In this document: positions 10,453 through 20,784 of the stretch, piece after piece | How positions within the stretch are numbered: position 1 is the first letter of the stretch | How the letters are laid out: each line of letters begins with the position of its first letter | NCBI GenBank assembly: GCA_030998225.1 | Contig: JAPYXD010000715.1 | Coordinates: forward strand, 2,666,001-2,730,000 | Reading direction: 5' to 3' | DNA length: 64,000 bases | Source of the DNA: Diplolepis rosae | Lineage: Eukaryota; Arthropoda; Insecta; Hymenoptera; Diplolepididae | The notes under the pieces: model-generated | The model's database searches: none | Told to the model about the DNA's origin: nothing | The model's input: the letters and a program-made list of their open reading frames with translations, nothing else | Position numbers and translations under genes: made by a program

Positions 10453-11600
10453 TTTCTAAACAATGATAGAGGTCACATGAAAAAATTAAATAGTGCTATT
10501 TTGGAACAAAACAGTGCCCAAAAGCAAAAATTTAATTTGCATAGAGTTTTTGAGAGAAAAGAGTGTTCCTTGGTTTGTTAATTTGAATGATGTTCAAGCG
10601 CACAAATGTTCAACAATGTGCACAATATTCAACAGCACAAATTCTTGCAGGATAGTTGGGTTCCGTTTGAGTCTCCGTGAGGTAGCAAAATAACGATGAA
10701 TTTCGCAGGAGGTACTTTGGTTTTCGTTTGAGTCTCCGTGATTCATTGACCAGATCGGGTAAATTATACTCGAGAATTCGGGGTTGTTTTTTTGCGTTAC
10801 CCGATTTCTCCAATAAACGGCTTTATTAATTGCCATAATTAAAGGTTTATGGATATGTAGCAATGCACATTTTTATTCTTTGTGGTTATTATTCAATTAT
10901 TGTTAACGGAATCTCCCGAATTCGATTATCCGTTTAAACTTTATTGACCGGATAACATACTGTAAGTGGAGCTCGCTGTTCTGCATACCTATGTGTATCA
11001 TTTGTGCCTCCATGGTAGTTGTTTGTCCAACAATGCTTGTATATTAGGTGGCCATTGTTACGAGGCCGCGATCGAGTTTTTTAATGAAGACAGCTATGTT
11101 GTCGGTGCATATATTGGTGTAAGGCCTGCAGCAATGTGAATTTTTGGCAAGTCTAACAATGAACTTGTAATAGGCATTCATATGGGTACAGGAGATCTGC
11201 TTAGTGTATATGATTCATTCCAGGCGGTCACGGGTCTTCTTATCGCTGGGAGGTTCGAGTTACGCTCTGGCCATGTTGTCGGGAGTCTTGACTGCTGGTG
11301 ATACGCTGCGTTTTTTAAGGTGTCACATTGCATTTCTTTATATGATTGGATTATAATTCATTATGGTTTCTCTTGGTGGGTGTGATTAATTTCTTTCTTA
11401 AGTGGGAGTGGTTTGTTAGCTTGCTACTGCTAAACTCCTCGTACTTTCTGTGATCCTTATTCTTTTTCCTCCGTTGCTTTAATTATTGATTTATTACAGC
11501 TGTAATTAGGTATTTTGCTCAATTATTATATATTTATTGCAGTATCCGTAATGATGTATAGTAATTTATTGTGATTTTTGGCAAAATTTTGTTCTACTTG
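10453..11600. other. Non-coding stretch, probably includes an errantivirus 3' LTR on the minus strand
   Basis: No gene is seen. A 20-base phrase (cgtttgagtctccgtga) occurs twice, at 10664 and 10725, and the flanking wording is also shared, so there is a short direct duplication. Because a polypurine tract lies at 11608-11622 on the minus strand, the DNA immediately to its left should be the LTR of the env-bearing element. I cannot set its outer end. Confidence 0.3.
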
Positions 11601-11607
11601 CGTACTT

Positions 11608-11622
11608 GTCCTCCCTCCTTAA
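11608..11622 (-). other. Polypurine tract of the errantivirus-like element
   Basis: On the minus strand AAGGAGGGAGGAC lies just after the env coding remnant. This is the expected site and composition of the plus-strand priming tract next to the 3' LTR of a Ty3/Gypsy retrovirus-like element. Confidence 0.5.
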
Positions 11623-11624
11623 AA

Positions 11625-13960
11625 GTCTCGATGCCCTCAACGACTTGCAATCATTTATGCAATTCTAACATTTGTTGTTGGAATTGTTAATACTCTTCGT
11701 TGGGGGGCAATTTCTTCTGTGTTTGCTTGGTTGCCTACCGAAACAGGTTGTAGTTCTACTTCTTCTTGGTTTTTTTCAATGTTTAAATTTTTATTGTTAC
11801 AGGTTTTACAGTTTTTGCGAATAATTCCTTGTGTGAAGTAGATAGCAATTGTTATTATTAATAAGGTTAGGGTACTGGACCCTCCTAACCAATATTTTGG
11901 GCTAATTTATGTTTATAATGATTACTTTCCAGGTCGAGAAGCTGTTCTTCTATAGTAGAGATTATCTGCCATATGCAGATTTTTCAATTTTCCATCTTTT
12001 TCAGATTCCCATAAAAATGTTTTTATTTTAGGAATATGCATAGTTTTATAAATTATGGGGATAATTTCTGATATATCATAATAATAATATATAATAATAA
12101 TAATAATATAATATAATAATAATAATATTTAATGAAAATCCTGGGTTGTAGATGAATTCTTCTGAGTTTACATTTATTTAAGTTCCAATCAACGTTGTGT
12201 GTTCCGTTCTTGCAATACACCGTGCACTTAATCTTAATATTCCTGAATTTGAAATATGTCCCTTTTCTGTTTTTCCGTTTTTACAGGTAATCCTGATTGG
12301 CTCTGGGGTTCTAGTTGAAAATATCCATGCTTTTAATGATGTAATATGCTTCCACAAAACTGAATTTTTTGTATTTATTTTAACATCACATTGTTGTAAA
12401 GTTTTCATTGAAGGGAGTGTAAGCATTAGACATTCACAGGACGTAGCACAGTGTGTAGAATGAGAAAATTGGGTTTCAAAATGATTCAGCACCTACAATT
12501 TTCCTACGATTTAACTTTTTTGTTTTTAAATTAAAGCTAAATAAATTTTGAAGAAGTCTGTAGAGGCCGATTTTGCAGAAAAGACGCGGTTATTTTGTTA
12601 TTTAGGTTGCAAATTGCAAAAAAATCATAATTTTCCATATTTGTACTACCTGCTCCATGATATTCATAGATATTACCTCAAGAATGTATCAAATTGATAG
12701 ATTCACAATCACAGAGAAAATTCCGATATTTTAGGTGAAGTTCGTGCAATCTGTTCAATTGTCATGAACAAATTAATGGAAAAAATCTTTTTTTCTATAT
12801 ATTCGAGCCTGAAAGTTCTTTTCATCACGTTTTTTCCACGGAGTCGATTGTAATCAATGTTCTATTACAATCCATACCTGGAATATAATTTTTCATATTG
12901 TTATAAACAAATTTCATGAACAAATTCAATGAACAGGCGCCGCTGGATATATAAAATTCCTTTTTTTCTGCCTGATCATCAATTTCCTCTGCGAAAATGA
13001 TGCTTCAATTAATGGAAAGCACAATCAAGGGTATTTACATTTTTTATTAACAATACTGATTAACAAATGTATTAAACGGCCACTCTTTGGTAGAAAAAAT
13101 TCATTTTTCTTCATGAAATCGTCTATTATATACAAAAAATAGAAGTATAATGAATGGACTGACATTAAACAATATCTTCCATTGTTATTAACAATTCTAG
13201 TCAACAAATGCACCCAATAGCTGTTTCTAGATTGCAAAAATGCATTCTCTGCTCGAATGTTCATTTGAGATACACTTTGGTTACCCTTGAGTGTTTCGAT
13301 TATCAGTTGTTTTAATTTTCAGTTGTGCCGTTTTTTACTTGTTCCGGATCTCACATGTTTTTACTCTCCGATATTTATACTCCGAAATGATGCGCTTTCA
13401 TTTCTTTCAGGACCAGAGAAAAATGAGTATACTCATTCAATTGATTCGCATGGACGTTTTTCGTCTTTCTTCAATCGTTCATAGCGATGGAGAAGAATGT
13501 TGAGTACGAATGTTTCACCATCAGACGTTGGAGTTTCATTTCTGAGGATCAAATGAATATCCGATAAATTGTTCTCTGGCAAGTGTCATAGTAATCTTTA
13601 TCTGTCAAAAATAATTTTCTTTCGTCTTCCGTCAGGGCAATATATTGTTTTCTTGGTAAAATGTAGACGGCTCTTGTATAATTTTCCGAAATGTTCTGGT
13701 ACACAGGAAATGGATAAATTTTATATAATTGTAGTGCTTTTCTATCTAGCAATGGAATGTCTACTGATATTAGTAGTTTTTCAGCCGCAGTTCTGATGTC
13801 TGTTTTGACTGCTTGGGAAAGTAATTCTGCCCTAATGTGTGAAGTGGGAATCGAAAATTCGAAAATTTATCAACGTTTTATCAGGGTTGTTATCTTCTGT
13901 TATCTTACTGTGTTGGCAAGAAAAGAAAGAAAAAGGCAACCTCCATATCCTCTCCCTTGA
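11625..13960 (-). pseudogene. Errantivirus-like envelope (env) relic
   Basis: Minus-strand pieces fall in the order of an insect errantivirus Env. The N-terminal ectodomain part is at 13549-13870 (RKALQLYKIYPFPVYQN). The middle part is at 12178-12492, with scattered cysteines such as HCATSCECLML and RITCKNGK. The C-terminal membrane anchor and cytoplasmic tail lie at about 11640-11930, where a hydrophobic run rich in Leu and Ile is followed by polar residues. Several stops and frameshifts separate them. About 1 kb between 12500 and 13540 has no Env similarity and may be an insertion or strongly decayed sequence. Only env and its polypurine tract remain; pol of this copy is not seen. Confidence 0.6.
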
Positions 13961-14142
13961 TTTCTTTAGTCCCGTATTTTCGTGAAATCAGGATATACTG
14001 ATGTAAAAAAAAATAAATAATATAAATGCGATATAGGTGTATGTATGAATATGTGATAGTTAATGAGATTTTGAATCAAATATATATATAAATTCAATAT
14101 AAATGTATCAATATTATAAAATAAAATAGGTGTTTTTGGGGT
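13961..14142. other. AT-rich spacer with (TA)n
   Basis: Simple-sequence AT-rich DNA, including tatatatataa near 14080, separates the env relic from the LINE fragment. No gene is seen. Confidence 0.6.
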
Positions 14143-15321
14143 TTATATTGTTGATTGGACAATTTTCCAGCAGCACCTGCTGTGGTCTGGCCCTCGGCAG
14201 TCCGCCGCTATGTGGCCAAAGCCAAGGCAGCGGAAGCAACGGTTCACCTCTTTTTTCCTCCGAACTCTGCAGGAGACCCACCCGATCTTAATGTGGGCCC
14301 CTTTGAGCAGCTTCAGCGCCCTTGCCTCCTCCAGAAGCACATACGCCTTCCGATTTCCTCTATAGCGTGTCTTGCTTAGAGACACCCTTAACTCCAGCTC
14401 CGGTTCTTTGTCGAAAAAGCTTCTGACCGCATCCTCGACGTCTTCCGCTTCAGTAGTTGGATCCAGGTCGGCGATATTGACCTCGATCCGGGGGATAAGA
14501 TGACGGAATGTCCCCCTGGCTCCAAATGCCTCTTTAAAGGCAGTGTCTAGTCTCCCTCTGCTTTTTGTGGAACATTTCAGTTCCACTAGCAAGTCCTTGG
14601 AGCGCGTCTCCCTGATTCCCTGGACAGTGGCGCCCAGTTCGTCAGGATTGACGCACTTCTTGATCTCGCGCAGGATTGAGGCGTAGCTCATCCCCTCCGG
14701 CGGTTTGATAAGCACCACTTCTGGGCACGCACGGCGAGGTTTCTCCGGCGTTTTGGAAAGCTTCTTCCCTTTCCTTTTCTGAAGGTCCTTCTTTTTGGGA
14801 ACCTCGACCCACTCCCCTTCTTTATTGGAGGCTTTAGTCCTCTTCTCCGCTGGTATTTTCGCTGCGGACACCTCCGGACTCGCAGTCGGCTCTCTAACCC
14901 GCTTTCGCGTGTCCGGCGTGGACCTCGCAGCCGGCTGTGGGAGGGTTTGGCTACCCTCGTCCGCAATTTCCTTGCCTTTGGGTGGTCTTACCTCCTTTAT
15001 CTTCTTTACCATCAGATTCCTCATCAGGCACTCGAAGGAGTCGAGGTTGCAGACAGTATCCTCAATGTCGTACCGCAGCACCCCGAGCTCCTTCCGCGCC
15101 TCCTGAATGCCCTCCCTGATAGGGAAGTGCATATTCTTCTTGGTCCTAGAGAAGCTATCCATCTTCTCCAGGGCCGTCTCCACCTTCTGTAAGATCTCCA
15201 GCTGCCTCTCATTCCTTTCGTGAAGCCAGTCCCGATACTGCCGTAGATGTGACTTATCGCTCTCTAAAGGATCCGGTGTCTTCTCCGTCACATCCAAATA
15301 ACTCCTCACACATCGTTTCAT
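14143..15321 (-). CDS. R1-clade LINE ORF1 (Gag-like, zinc-knuckle protein), 3' truncated
   Basis: A 392-codon minus-strand frame starts at ATG 15321. An N-terminal helical region (residues 1-105) is followed by a Lys/Arg/Pro-rich stretch (110-205), then a conserved domain (about 215-350) with VVLIKPPEGMSYASILREIK and the arrangement typical of ORF1 proteins of R1/TRAS-type LINEs. The end holds one CCHC knuckle, CFRCLGFGHIAADC, and the start of a second (CCWK) before the sequence leaves the element at about 14160. Such proteins normally have two or three knuckles and overlap ORF2, which encodes the endonuclease and reverse transcriptase. Here ORF2 is gone. The frame has no stop, so the fragment is fairly young. 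GC content is far above that of neighbours. Confidence 0.8.
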   Translation of the reverse strand: MKRCVRSYLDVTEKTPDPLESDKSHLRQYRDWLHERNERQLEILQKVETALEKMDSFSRTKKNMHFPIREGIQEARKELGVLRYDIEDTVCNLDSFECLMRNLMVKKIKEVRPPKGKEIADEGSQTLPQPAARSTPDTRKRVREPTASPEVSAAKIPAEKRTKASNKEGEWVEVPKKKDLQKRKGKKLSKTPEKPRRACPEVVLIKPPEGMSYASILREIKKCVNPDELGATVQGIRETRSKDLLVELKCSTKSRGRLDTAFKEAFGARGTFRHLIPRIEVNIADLDPTTEAEDVEDAVRSFFDKEPELELRVSLSKTRYRGNRKAYVLLEEARALKLLKGAHIKIGWVSCRVRRKKEVNRCFRCLGFGHIAADCRGPDHSRCCWKIVQSTI

Positions 15322-15535
15322 TTAAGTTTGCAATATCCATAATTAACCCCACGAGTAGCTAGGGAAGTATTCGGCCCGCCCCTGCAGAGCCCCGCATGCA
15401 GGGGTAAGGTCTCAATACTCTAGGTGGTGGCCTGGTTTCCTAGAGACACAGTGTGAGACACCACTCCTGTTCTAGGGCCCCCTGATCAATTTCCGAAGAA
15501 ACCAATGCAGGACCGGGGATATGTATCTAATAGTA
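15322..15535 (-). repeat. 5' UTR of the R1-like LINE
   Basis: The GC-rich DNA upstream of the ORF1 start, including ccccgcatgcaggggtaagg and gagacaccactcctgttctag, has the composition of the LINE and ends where AT-rich DNA begins near 15535. It suggests that the 5' end of the element is preserved, which is unusual for a LINE copy. Confidence 0.5.
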
Positions 15536-15805
15536 AGATTTTATATGATAATAATAATGATATATAATATGAATCATGAACAGTGATAAATTGTTATAAA
15601 CTGGTTAAACTTATAACCTATAAACTTATAAACTGATATATAATGATGATAATATCTAATAGTAATAATAATAATGTTAATGTAACTATAGACATATATC
15701 GATGTATAGTAAGGGTAGTCTAGCTATTTTTTTACTAGTTGTGAGTGGCTTTGTTATCTATTATAAACCTTACATTGAAGGAAGACTTCTCTAGGGCGTG
15801 AGATG
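15536..15805. other. AT-rich low-complexity spacer
   Basis: The stretch is made of imperfect TAA, AATGAT and similar repeats with no reading frame. The 3' LTR of the Gypsy element at 15.8-20 kb should start here on the minus strand, but I see neither a clear polypurine tract nor a TG boundary. Confidence 0.4.
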
Positions 15806-15807
15806 GA

Positions 15808-16374
15808 CTAACTTAGTATCTTTTCCCCTTTCAGACGATCCCAGTAGTCTTCCTTCGTTGTTTCCTGATCGTTGAGAAGTCGCTTGTTTCTCTTTATTTG
15901 TTTTTTGCAAGTTGCCATTGTGTGGCCCCTTAGATAGCAATACTCACAACAGTTGTCCCATTTATATAATTTGATTAACGAAATCGCGGGGTTGTCTAGG
16001 CAAATAACATAACTTTCGTCTCTACTATTACAGATATTTTTCTCTTCACTAAAATAATACATTTTTTTAAGGATAGCTAACATTTTCTTCGTGGCTTCGT
16101 GTTCCACGCTACTTATCCTATTCTCCCCATTACTTAGAGTACTAAATTTATTTCCGCGTTTCTGATCCTCCACCACTCATCTAATGAAAAATTTCTTTTT
16201 GTTGTAAGCTTCCGTAGTTTCTTCTAACGTATATTTCGGTTTTGTGAAAATGTATTCCGCCGTCAGCTCCTCCAGCTGCCTCTTGGTGGATTGCAATTTT
16301 TCTATCTCCCTTTTGTGTTGTAGGGTGATAGGGTATATCTCTCCCTTGAGTGGTAGATTGTTAATAACGGACAT
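15808..16374 (-). pseudogene. dsRNA-binding domain plus CCHC zinc-knuckle accessory ORF of a Ty3/Gypsy element, one in-frame stop
   Basis: Reading from ATG 16374, the frame is continuous to 15808 except for a single TAG at 16177-16179. Residues around 30-110 resemble a double-stranded-RNA-binding domain: a first helix (LEELTAEY), strands with KPKYTLEETTEAYNKKKF, and a last helix VEHEATKKMLAILKK. After about 50 residues there is a CCHC knuckle, CEYCYLRGHTMATC, then a basic tail. The ORF lies directly after the integrase end, in the position of env. It has the same domain order, and a similar W-x-N/S-x-C lead-in to the knuckle, as the ORF at 62341-62790. The KKxAK RNA-contact motif is not kept here. 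I infer RNA binding; a role against silencing is speculation. Confidence 0.6.
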
Positions 16375-16429
16375 AGTTTTCCTATAAAAGAAAACTGTGG
16401 TTAAAAATTTTTAATTTTCAATTGTATAC

Positions 16430-17529
16430 TAACTTAAGTGTTTCAAAATGTTTTTGGAATAATTTTCCGTCGGGTTTTTCTAATCTGGCGTTGTTTGTGT
16501 CTATGATTTTTACAAGGGTGTAGGGTCCGTGGTATTATCCAATTTTCCGCTTATTTTGGTTTTCTTTTTGACGTATACCTGATCGCCTAAATTCCCTAAA
16601 AATGGCTTTACCATTTAATCATAGTTTTTTTTCGAATGTTCTTTGTCGGTGATCAAATTTCTAGCTGCTATTAATTTTATTTCCGATAATCTTAATATTA
16701 ATTCCTGCAGATAGGTCCCGTAGGTTTCTAATTTTTCGGAATCTGGAAATGAAATGCGTGCGATTTTACCGAATACTATTTCAAAGGGTGTAAATTGAGT
16801 GGCTTCGTGTACTGATGTATTGTATGCGAACATTGCGAAGAGTAGAAATTGGTCCCAGTCATCGTAAGTTTCTGCGTATGCTCTTATGTAGTTCATTAAT
16901 ACTGCGTGGCTCCTTTCCAGGGATCCGTTTGATTGTGGTCTATATCCTGAAGTGGTAATCTGTATTACTCCAAAAATTTTTGATAATTTACTGAGTAAAT
17001 TATTGATAAAACTTCCTCCCCTGTCTGTAAGTATATCCCTAGGGTCTCCATATTGTGAGAATAAGTGCTTTGCTATCGCATGAGCGACAGTGGTTGCTGA
17101 AATATCAGGTATAGGGACGGCAATACAGCACTTAGATAAATTGTCCTACATAGTGAGAATGTGTTTATTACCATCAGGGGTGGTAGGCAATTTTCCTACT
17201 GTGTCTAGAGATACTTTGTCGAAGATGTCGAGAGGTGTATCGGTGATTAACATAGGTTCGTGAATTTTAGTCCTTACAATTTTCTGTTTTTGGCAAGTGT
17301 CACATTTTCTGAGAAATTCAGTGACTTGATCCTTAAGTCCTGGCCACATGTATCTTTCTCTAATTCTTCGATATGTTTTATTTATTCCTTTGTGGTCCCC
17401 AATTTTACTTTCGTGGTTTCCGGAAATAATTTGAGTGCGTATCTCCTCTGGGGGTATATTTATGTTGCCGTAACATATTGTTATTTCTATCTTGGAATTA
17501 ACAAATTCTTGAGTTAGTAATTCACGCAA
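16430..17529 (-). pseudogene. Ty3/Gypsy integrase, nearly complete
   Basis: The N-terminal zinc-binding HHCC domain is at 17529-17290 (DHKGINKTYRRIRERYMW, then CDTCQKQK). The core domain shows the catalytic residues in the expected order: Asp in VSLDTVGKLP, Asp in ILTDRGGSF, and Glu in NGSLERSH (about 17230, 17040 and 16910). A TAG at 17146-17148 interrupts the core, and another stop at about 16614 precedes the basic C-terminal part (GDQVYVKKKTK). Apart from these two stops the frame is intact. The dsRBD accessory ORF follows at once, and reverse transcriptase is absent upstream. Confidence 0.8.
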
Positions 17530-18047
17530 TTTCCCTTTTGGTAACCATCACTGATGTCTCCATATTTTGAAATACGAAATTCCGAAATATTTTCTCTTTC
17601 TAAAGCTATTCTCAAATTGCGTATGGCTACTTTAATGTATTCTTCGTTTATCTCTTCAAAATGGTTTTGTTTAATTATGAGTGAATACACGTTGAAATGT
17701 CTACGTGGAATAACAAGCACTTCTCCTATTTTTGGTTCCCTATCCATCAGGTCCTGAGGGTGAACTGCTCCCAAGACCACAAGTAGTCTGCTTACGGGGA
17801 TGACAAACTCACAGTCAGCTGAGAGAAAATGTACATAATTTGTTTTCAAATAAGTGAGATTCTCGCGACTGCTATTTAGTCTGACCTGCTCGTTTTTACT
17901 ACTGTGCGTCTCAGTTCTACTAGACATTTCACAGGCTTTAGACAGTGCCGGAGGGATGCCAGTGATGGACGGTCGCGAATGGTCAGACGGCCAACTAGTG
18001 GTATCCGCAGTAAGTTCGTCTGAGTATGTAGGTATATTTATTCCCAT
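17514..18047 (-). pseudogene. Pol connector between RNase H and integrase (Ty3/Gypsy)
   Basis: A 177-codon minus-strand frame overlaps the start of the integrase frame by a few bases. It is polar and Ser/Thr-rich at first, then more regular (ADCEFVIPVSRLLVVLGAV). By position it is the connector between RNase H and integrase, although I recognise no catalytic motif in it. It begins where the upstream linker frame ends (18038-18047), so reverse transcriptase and RNase H have been removed at this point. Confidence 0.45.
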
Positions 18048-18785
18048 TCTGCGAGTTTTATTTTAATCAGTTGATAGTTTAAAGCTAGGGTCGTTATCAA
18101 GTTTTTATGGAAATGGCGTGGAAATGGCTTTGGGTTTTCTCCTGGTAAGTAAAAATTATCAGGAAATTCCCTAACTATCTCCAGTACATGATCTTTTTCC
18201 TCCGGGTTCAAATGATGTAATCGAAAGTTTTTCATTACTTTCTTAGCCTTATTCACTGGGAGTGAATAATCTTCGTCTGCAGAATCCTCATCAAAATCTT
18301 CTCCTAGCAATTTATAATATTCAAAGGGGATGATTTATTTTGGGGGTAATTCTGTCTCGAGGTCATTGCCTGTATTGTTGATAGCGAAAACATGGCAAAT
18401 TCCATTCAAGTTGGTTACGGTTGCTTCACCTATTAGCACATCTTCTGTGGTTTTTTATTATAGGCTAATACGCTTCCTTTATTTCTGAATTTATCACTGT
18501 TATTGGAATGACTCCTCAAGTCCTGGCTCTTACCTGAATTGGTCCTAGTAGATGTCCTTTGTAATCCGTGGTATTCTCTAATGCTATCCTAGATTCATTG
18601 TCTATGAACGGTATAGGTTTTGTAGGGTTGGAATGCGTTACAATTGTGTTATGCCAAAAGGATATTTCCACTTTTTCTTGTCGAAGATATTCTCGTCCTA
18701 GTATTCCATCTGTGCTTATTGGAAAATCAGAATGCACTACATGGAAGGTAATTTTGGACTTCATTAATTCAATGTTTACAGTGCA
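18038..18785 (-). pseudogene. End of protease and linker to reverse transcriptase (Ty3/Gypsy)
   Basis: The minus-strand frame at 18785-18516 carries FHVVHSDFPISTDGILG, with the ILG motif that closes the aspartic protease. The frame at 18310-18038 (HHLNPEEKDHVLEIVREF) is the linker that normally runs into reverse transcriptase. Instead the sequence passes to the RNase H-integrase connector at 18047, so about 1.3-1.5 kb of pol is lost. The upstream boundary at 18787 is the insertion point of a MITE that separates this from the rest of the protease. Confidence 0.65.
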
Positions 18786-18787
18786 TA

Positions 18788-19839
18788 CACTGAGAGAAAT
18801 CGGCTTTGGTTCCTGTGCACATAGCACATAAATTTTTTGTACAGTAGTTGCCTTGACCAAAAAAGTTGAGAGAAGCTACTACTTTTATAGTTATCATGAC
18901 AGTAATTTGGACTTTTTTGTGTATTCGGTTGTTGTGACCAAAGTTGATGATTAGAATGAGCTTTATACGTACCCCAACGGTTAGTACACGTACATTTTCT
19001 TTATGTGTACTGACAAGCTCCTTTGGTTACTACAACCGCAGCGTTCGCTGTTGCGCTAGACAAATCAAGTATAACTTTCATTTTTTACAACGAGGTAAGC
19101 CTGTCGTTACAACTATTAAATCTTGTAATAGTCAAACAATTTAACTTGCACTGCACTGGAGATGAGTAGTTACTTCCAAAAAGATATGCAGCCTAAGTTG
19201 AATCCTGTCAATTCTCGTTCTCGATTCCTGGACTATATTTCACCGTGCCAAGCATTATCAGGTAAATAATTCTATTATAAATATAGTTTGGCAATTCTTT
19301 CTAAATGATAAACGATTTTGTTCGGGGACAATGCAATGCGTTCCAATTTTGCTGTCTCGTCGTATTTTGTCAAAACTATAGTCATTCAAAAAAAGTTTAT
19401 GGTGATGAAAAAAGTGACAATTTTTTAACTTAATCGACGAAAGTTATCATAAATATCATTATACCGGATTATTTTTCTTAGATCTTTTCGGTGAAACTCT
19501 ATTTTTTCTAATCAAATTGAATTCGTATTTTGATAACTAAGAGAACCATACCTATAACCTCAAAAATAATTTTGGCTGGGTATTTACTGTCCGTAGACTT
19601 AGTCATTTTAACTAAACTCTATGCGCGGCTTTACGATGGACTTTGGTTCCTATAACCGCAGCGCTATGGTATTTCAAGTACCAGAATCGTGGTCTCAGTA
19701 ACGTTCCTTGCAGTTGGAGTAAACACTTTTCCAATGTATGACAGCCACTACCATGATTGTCATGAGAACTTTAAAATTTTTGTAAAGACGATTTTAACAA
19801 AAAAACTTTGGTCAGTGAAACCTAAAATTTCTCTCTGTG
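18788..19839. mobile_element. TA-flanked MITE (1052 bp) inserted in the Gypsy protease region
   Basis: The ends are CACTGAGAGAAAT (18788) and ATTTCTCTCTGTG (to 19839), an imperfect inverted pair, each bordered by TA (18786-18787 and 19840-19841) as in the Tc1/mariner superfamily. Coding similarity to the Gypsy protease resumes on both sides. Inside, tttggttNctaNaaccgcagcg occurs twice (19023 and 19641). There is no long ORF with transposase similarity, so the element is non-autonomous. Confidence 0.8.
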
Positions 19840-19841
19840 TA

Positions 19842-20058
19842 TGGTTGAAATTCTACTTTGCGTAATTCCTGTAATTTCTATTGCTTCATTTTCATTGACC
19901 AGTAGTTCCTCATCTAAAGCATCTAATTGAATGGTCCAAACCTTGCGGGGAAAGACGCCAGGGGTAGGTAAAGTTCCAGAACCAACCACGGGGATCGACA
20001 CTTTCGAAAGTTGACAAAATCTCACGGATAAGAAGTAAGTTGTAGGAGTAAGGCCCAA
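19842..20058 (-). pseudogene. Ty3/Gypsy protease fragment upstream of the MITE
   Basis: The minus-strand frame ends with ENEAIEITGITQSRIST just before the MITE, and the next protease residues are found beyond it at 18785. The earlier part of the frame (SIPVVGSGTLPTPGVFPRK) is poorly conserved and I do not see the catalytic DSG. Upstream of 20058 the frames are broken and Gag is not recognised. Confidence 0.45.
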
Positions 20059-20159
20059 ACTTGTGTTGGTGAGTCTGCTGTATTCATGATGGGTCAGGTA
20101 GTCCTCGTCGATTCAACCCTAGCTTGTCGACAGAATTTCACAAAATAGCTTTTTACCTC

Positions 20160-20377
20160 TTTTCCTTCTACTTCGCTCTTTACTAGTCTTTTCCTAAAAT
20201 CGGATATATATATTTTTTAAATATATATATAAAATTAAAATAGTAGATTGTATTGACCCTTGATTTAATTCATAATACTTCTAAAGCCAATGAAAACGTA
20301 CCAAGTATTATGAATTATATATATAAAATAATACGTAAAAGAGTATACATAAAATATTTTATATTATAATTTTTATA

Positions 20378-20408
<31 letters not shown>

Positions 20409-20420
20409 TCGTAAAAGTCT
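20160..20420. repeat. (TA)n-rich simple repeats
   Basis: Long alternating TA runs (for example 20384-20408) lie in AT-rich DNA with no gene. They abut the palindrome that follows. Confidence 0.8.
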
Positions 20421-20676
20421 GTAAAAGGCGTAATTATTTGTGCACATAATAAATTAAAATATTCATTTTACAGAGAAACACAACTTGTCATTATCCTGCC
20501 CTGATTTTGCTTATAATAAAAAAAACAAAGGGAACATTATATATATATATATATATATAATGTTCCCTTTGTTTTTTTTATTATAAGCAAAATCAGGGCA
20601 GGATAATGACAAGTTGTGTTTCTCTGTAAAATGAATATTTTATTTTATTATGTGCACAAATAATTACGCCTTTTAC
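20421..20676. repeat. Near-perfect 256-bp palindrome
   Basis: The left arm starts gtaaaaggcgtaattatttg (20421) and the right arm ends with its inverse, caaataattacgccttttac (to 20676). The arms run for about 125 bases each, almost without mismatch, to an (AT)n centre near 20548. Transcribed, it would make a long hairpin; as DNA it could extrude a cruciform. Confidence 0.9.
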
Positions 20677-20784
20677 GAACCCACCTGTAAAGTGAAAAAC
20701 GACATTAAATGTCAATTATTCACTGTGCCCTTTCTCTGATTACAAATATTAAACAATTATTTTTTTAATAGCTTTTAATAAGTT

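Noticed and set aside
18788..18860. N-terminal part of the minus-strand protease frame (VKATTVQKIYVLC)
   Set aside because: These residues come from the inserted MITE, not from the Gypsy protease, so the frame was cut at 18785.
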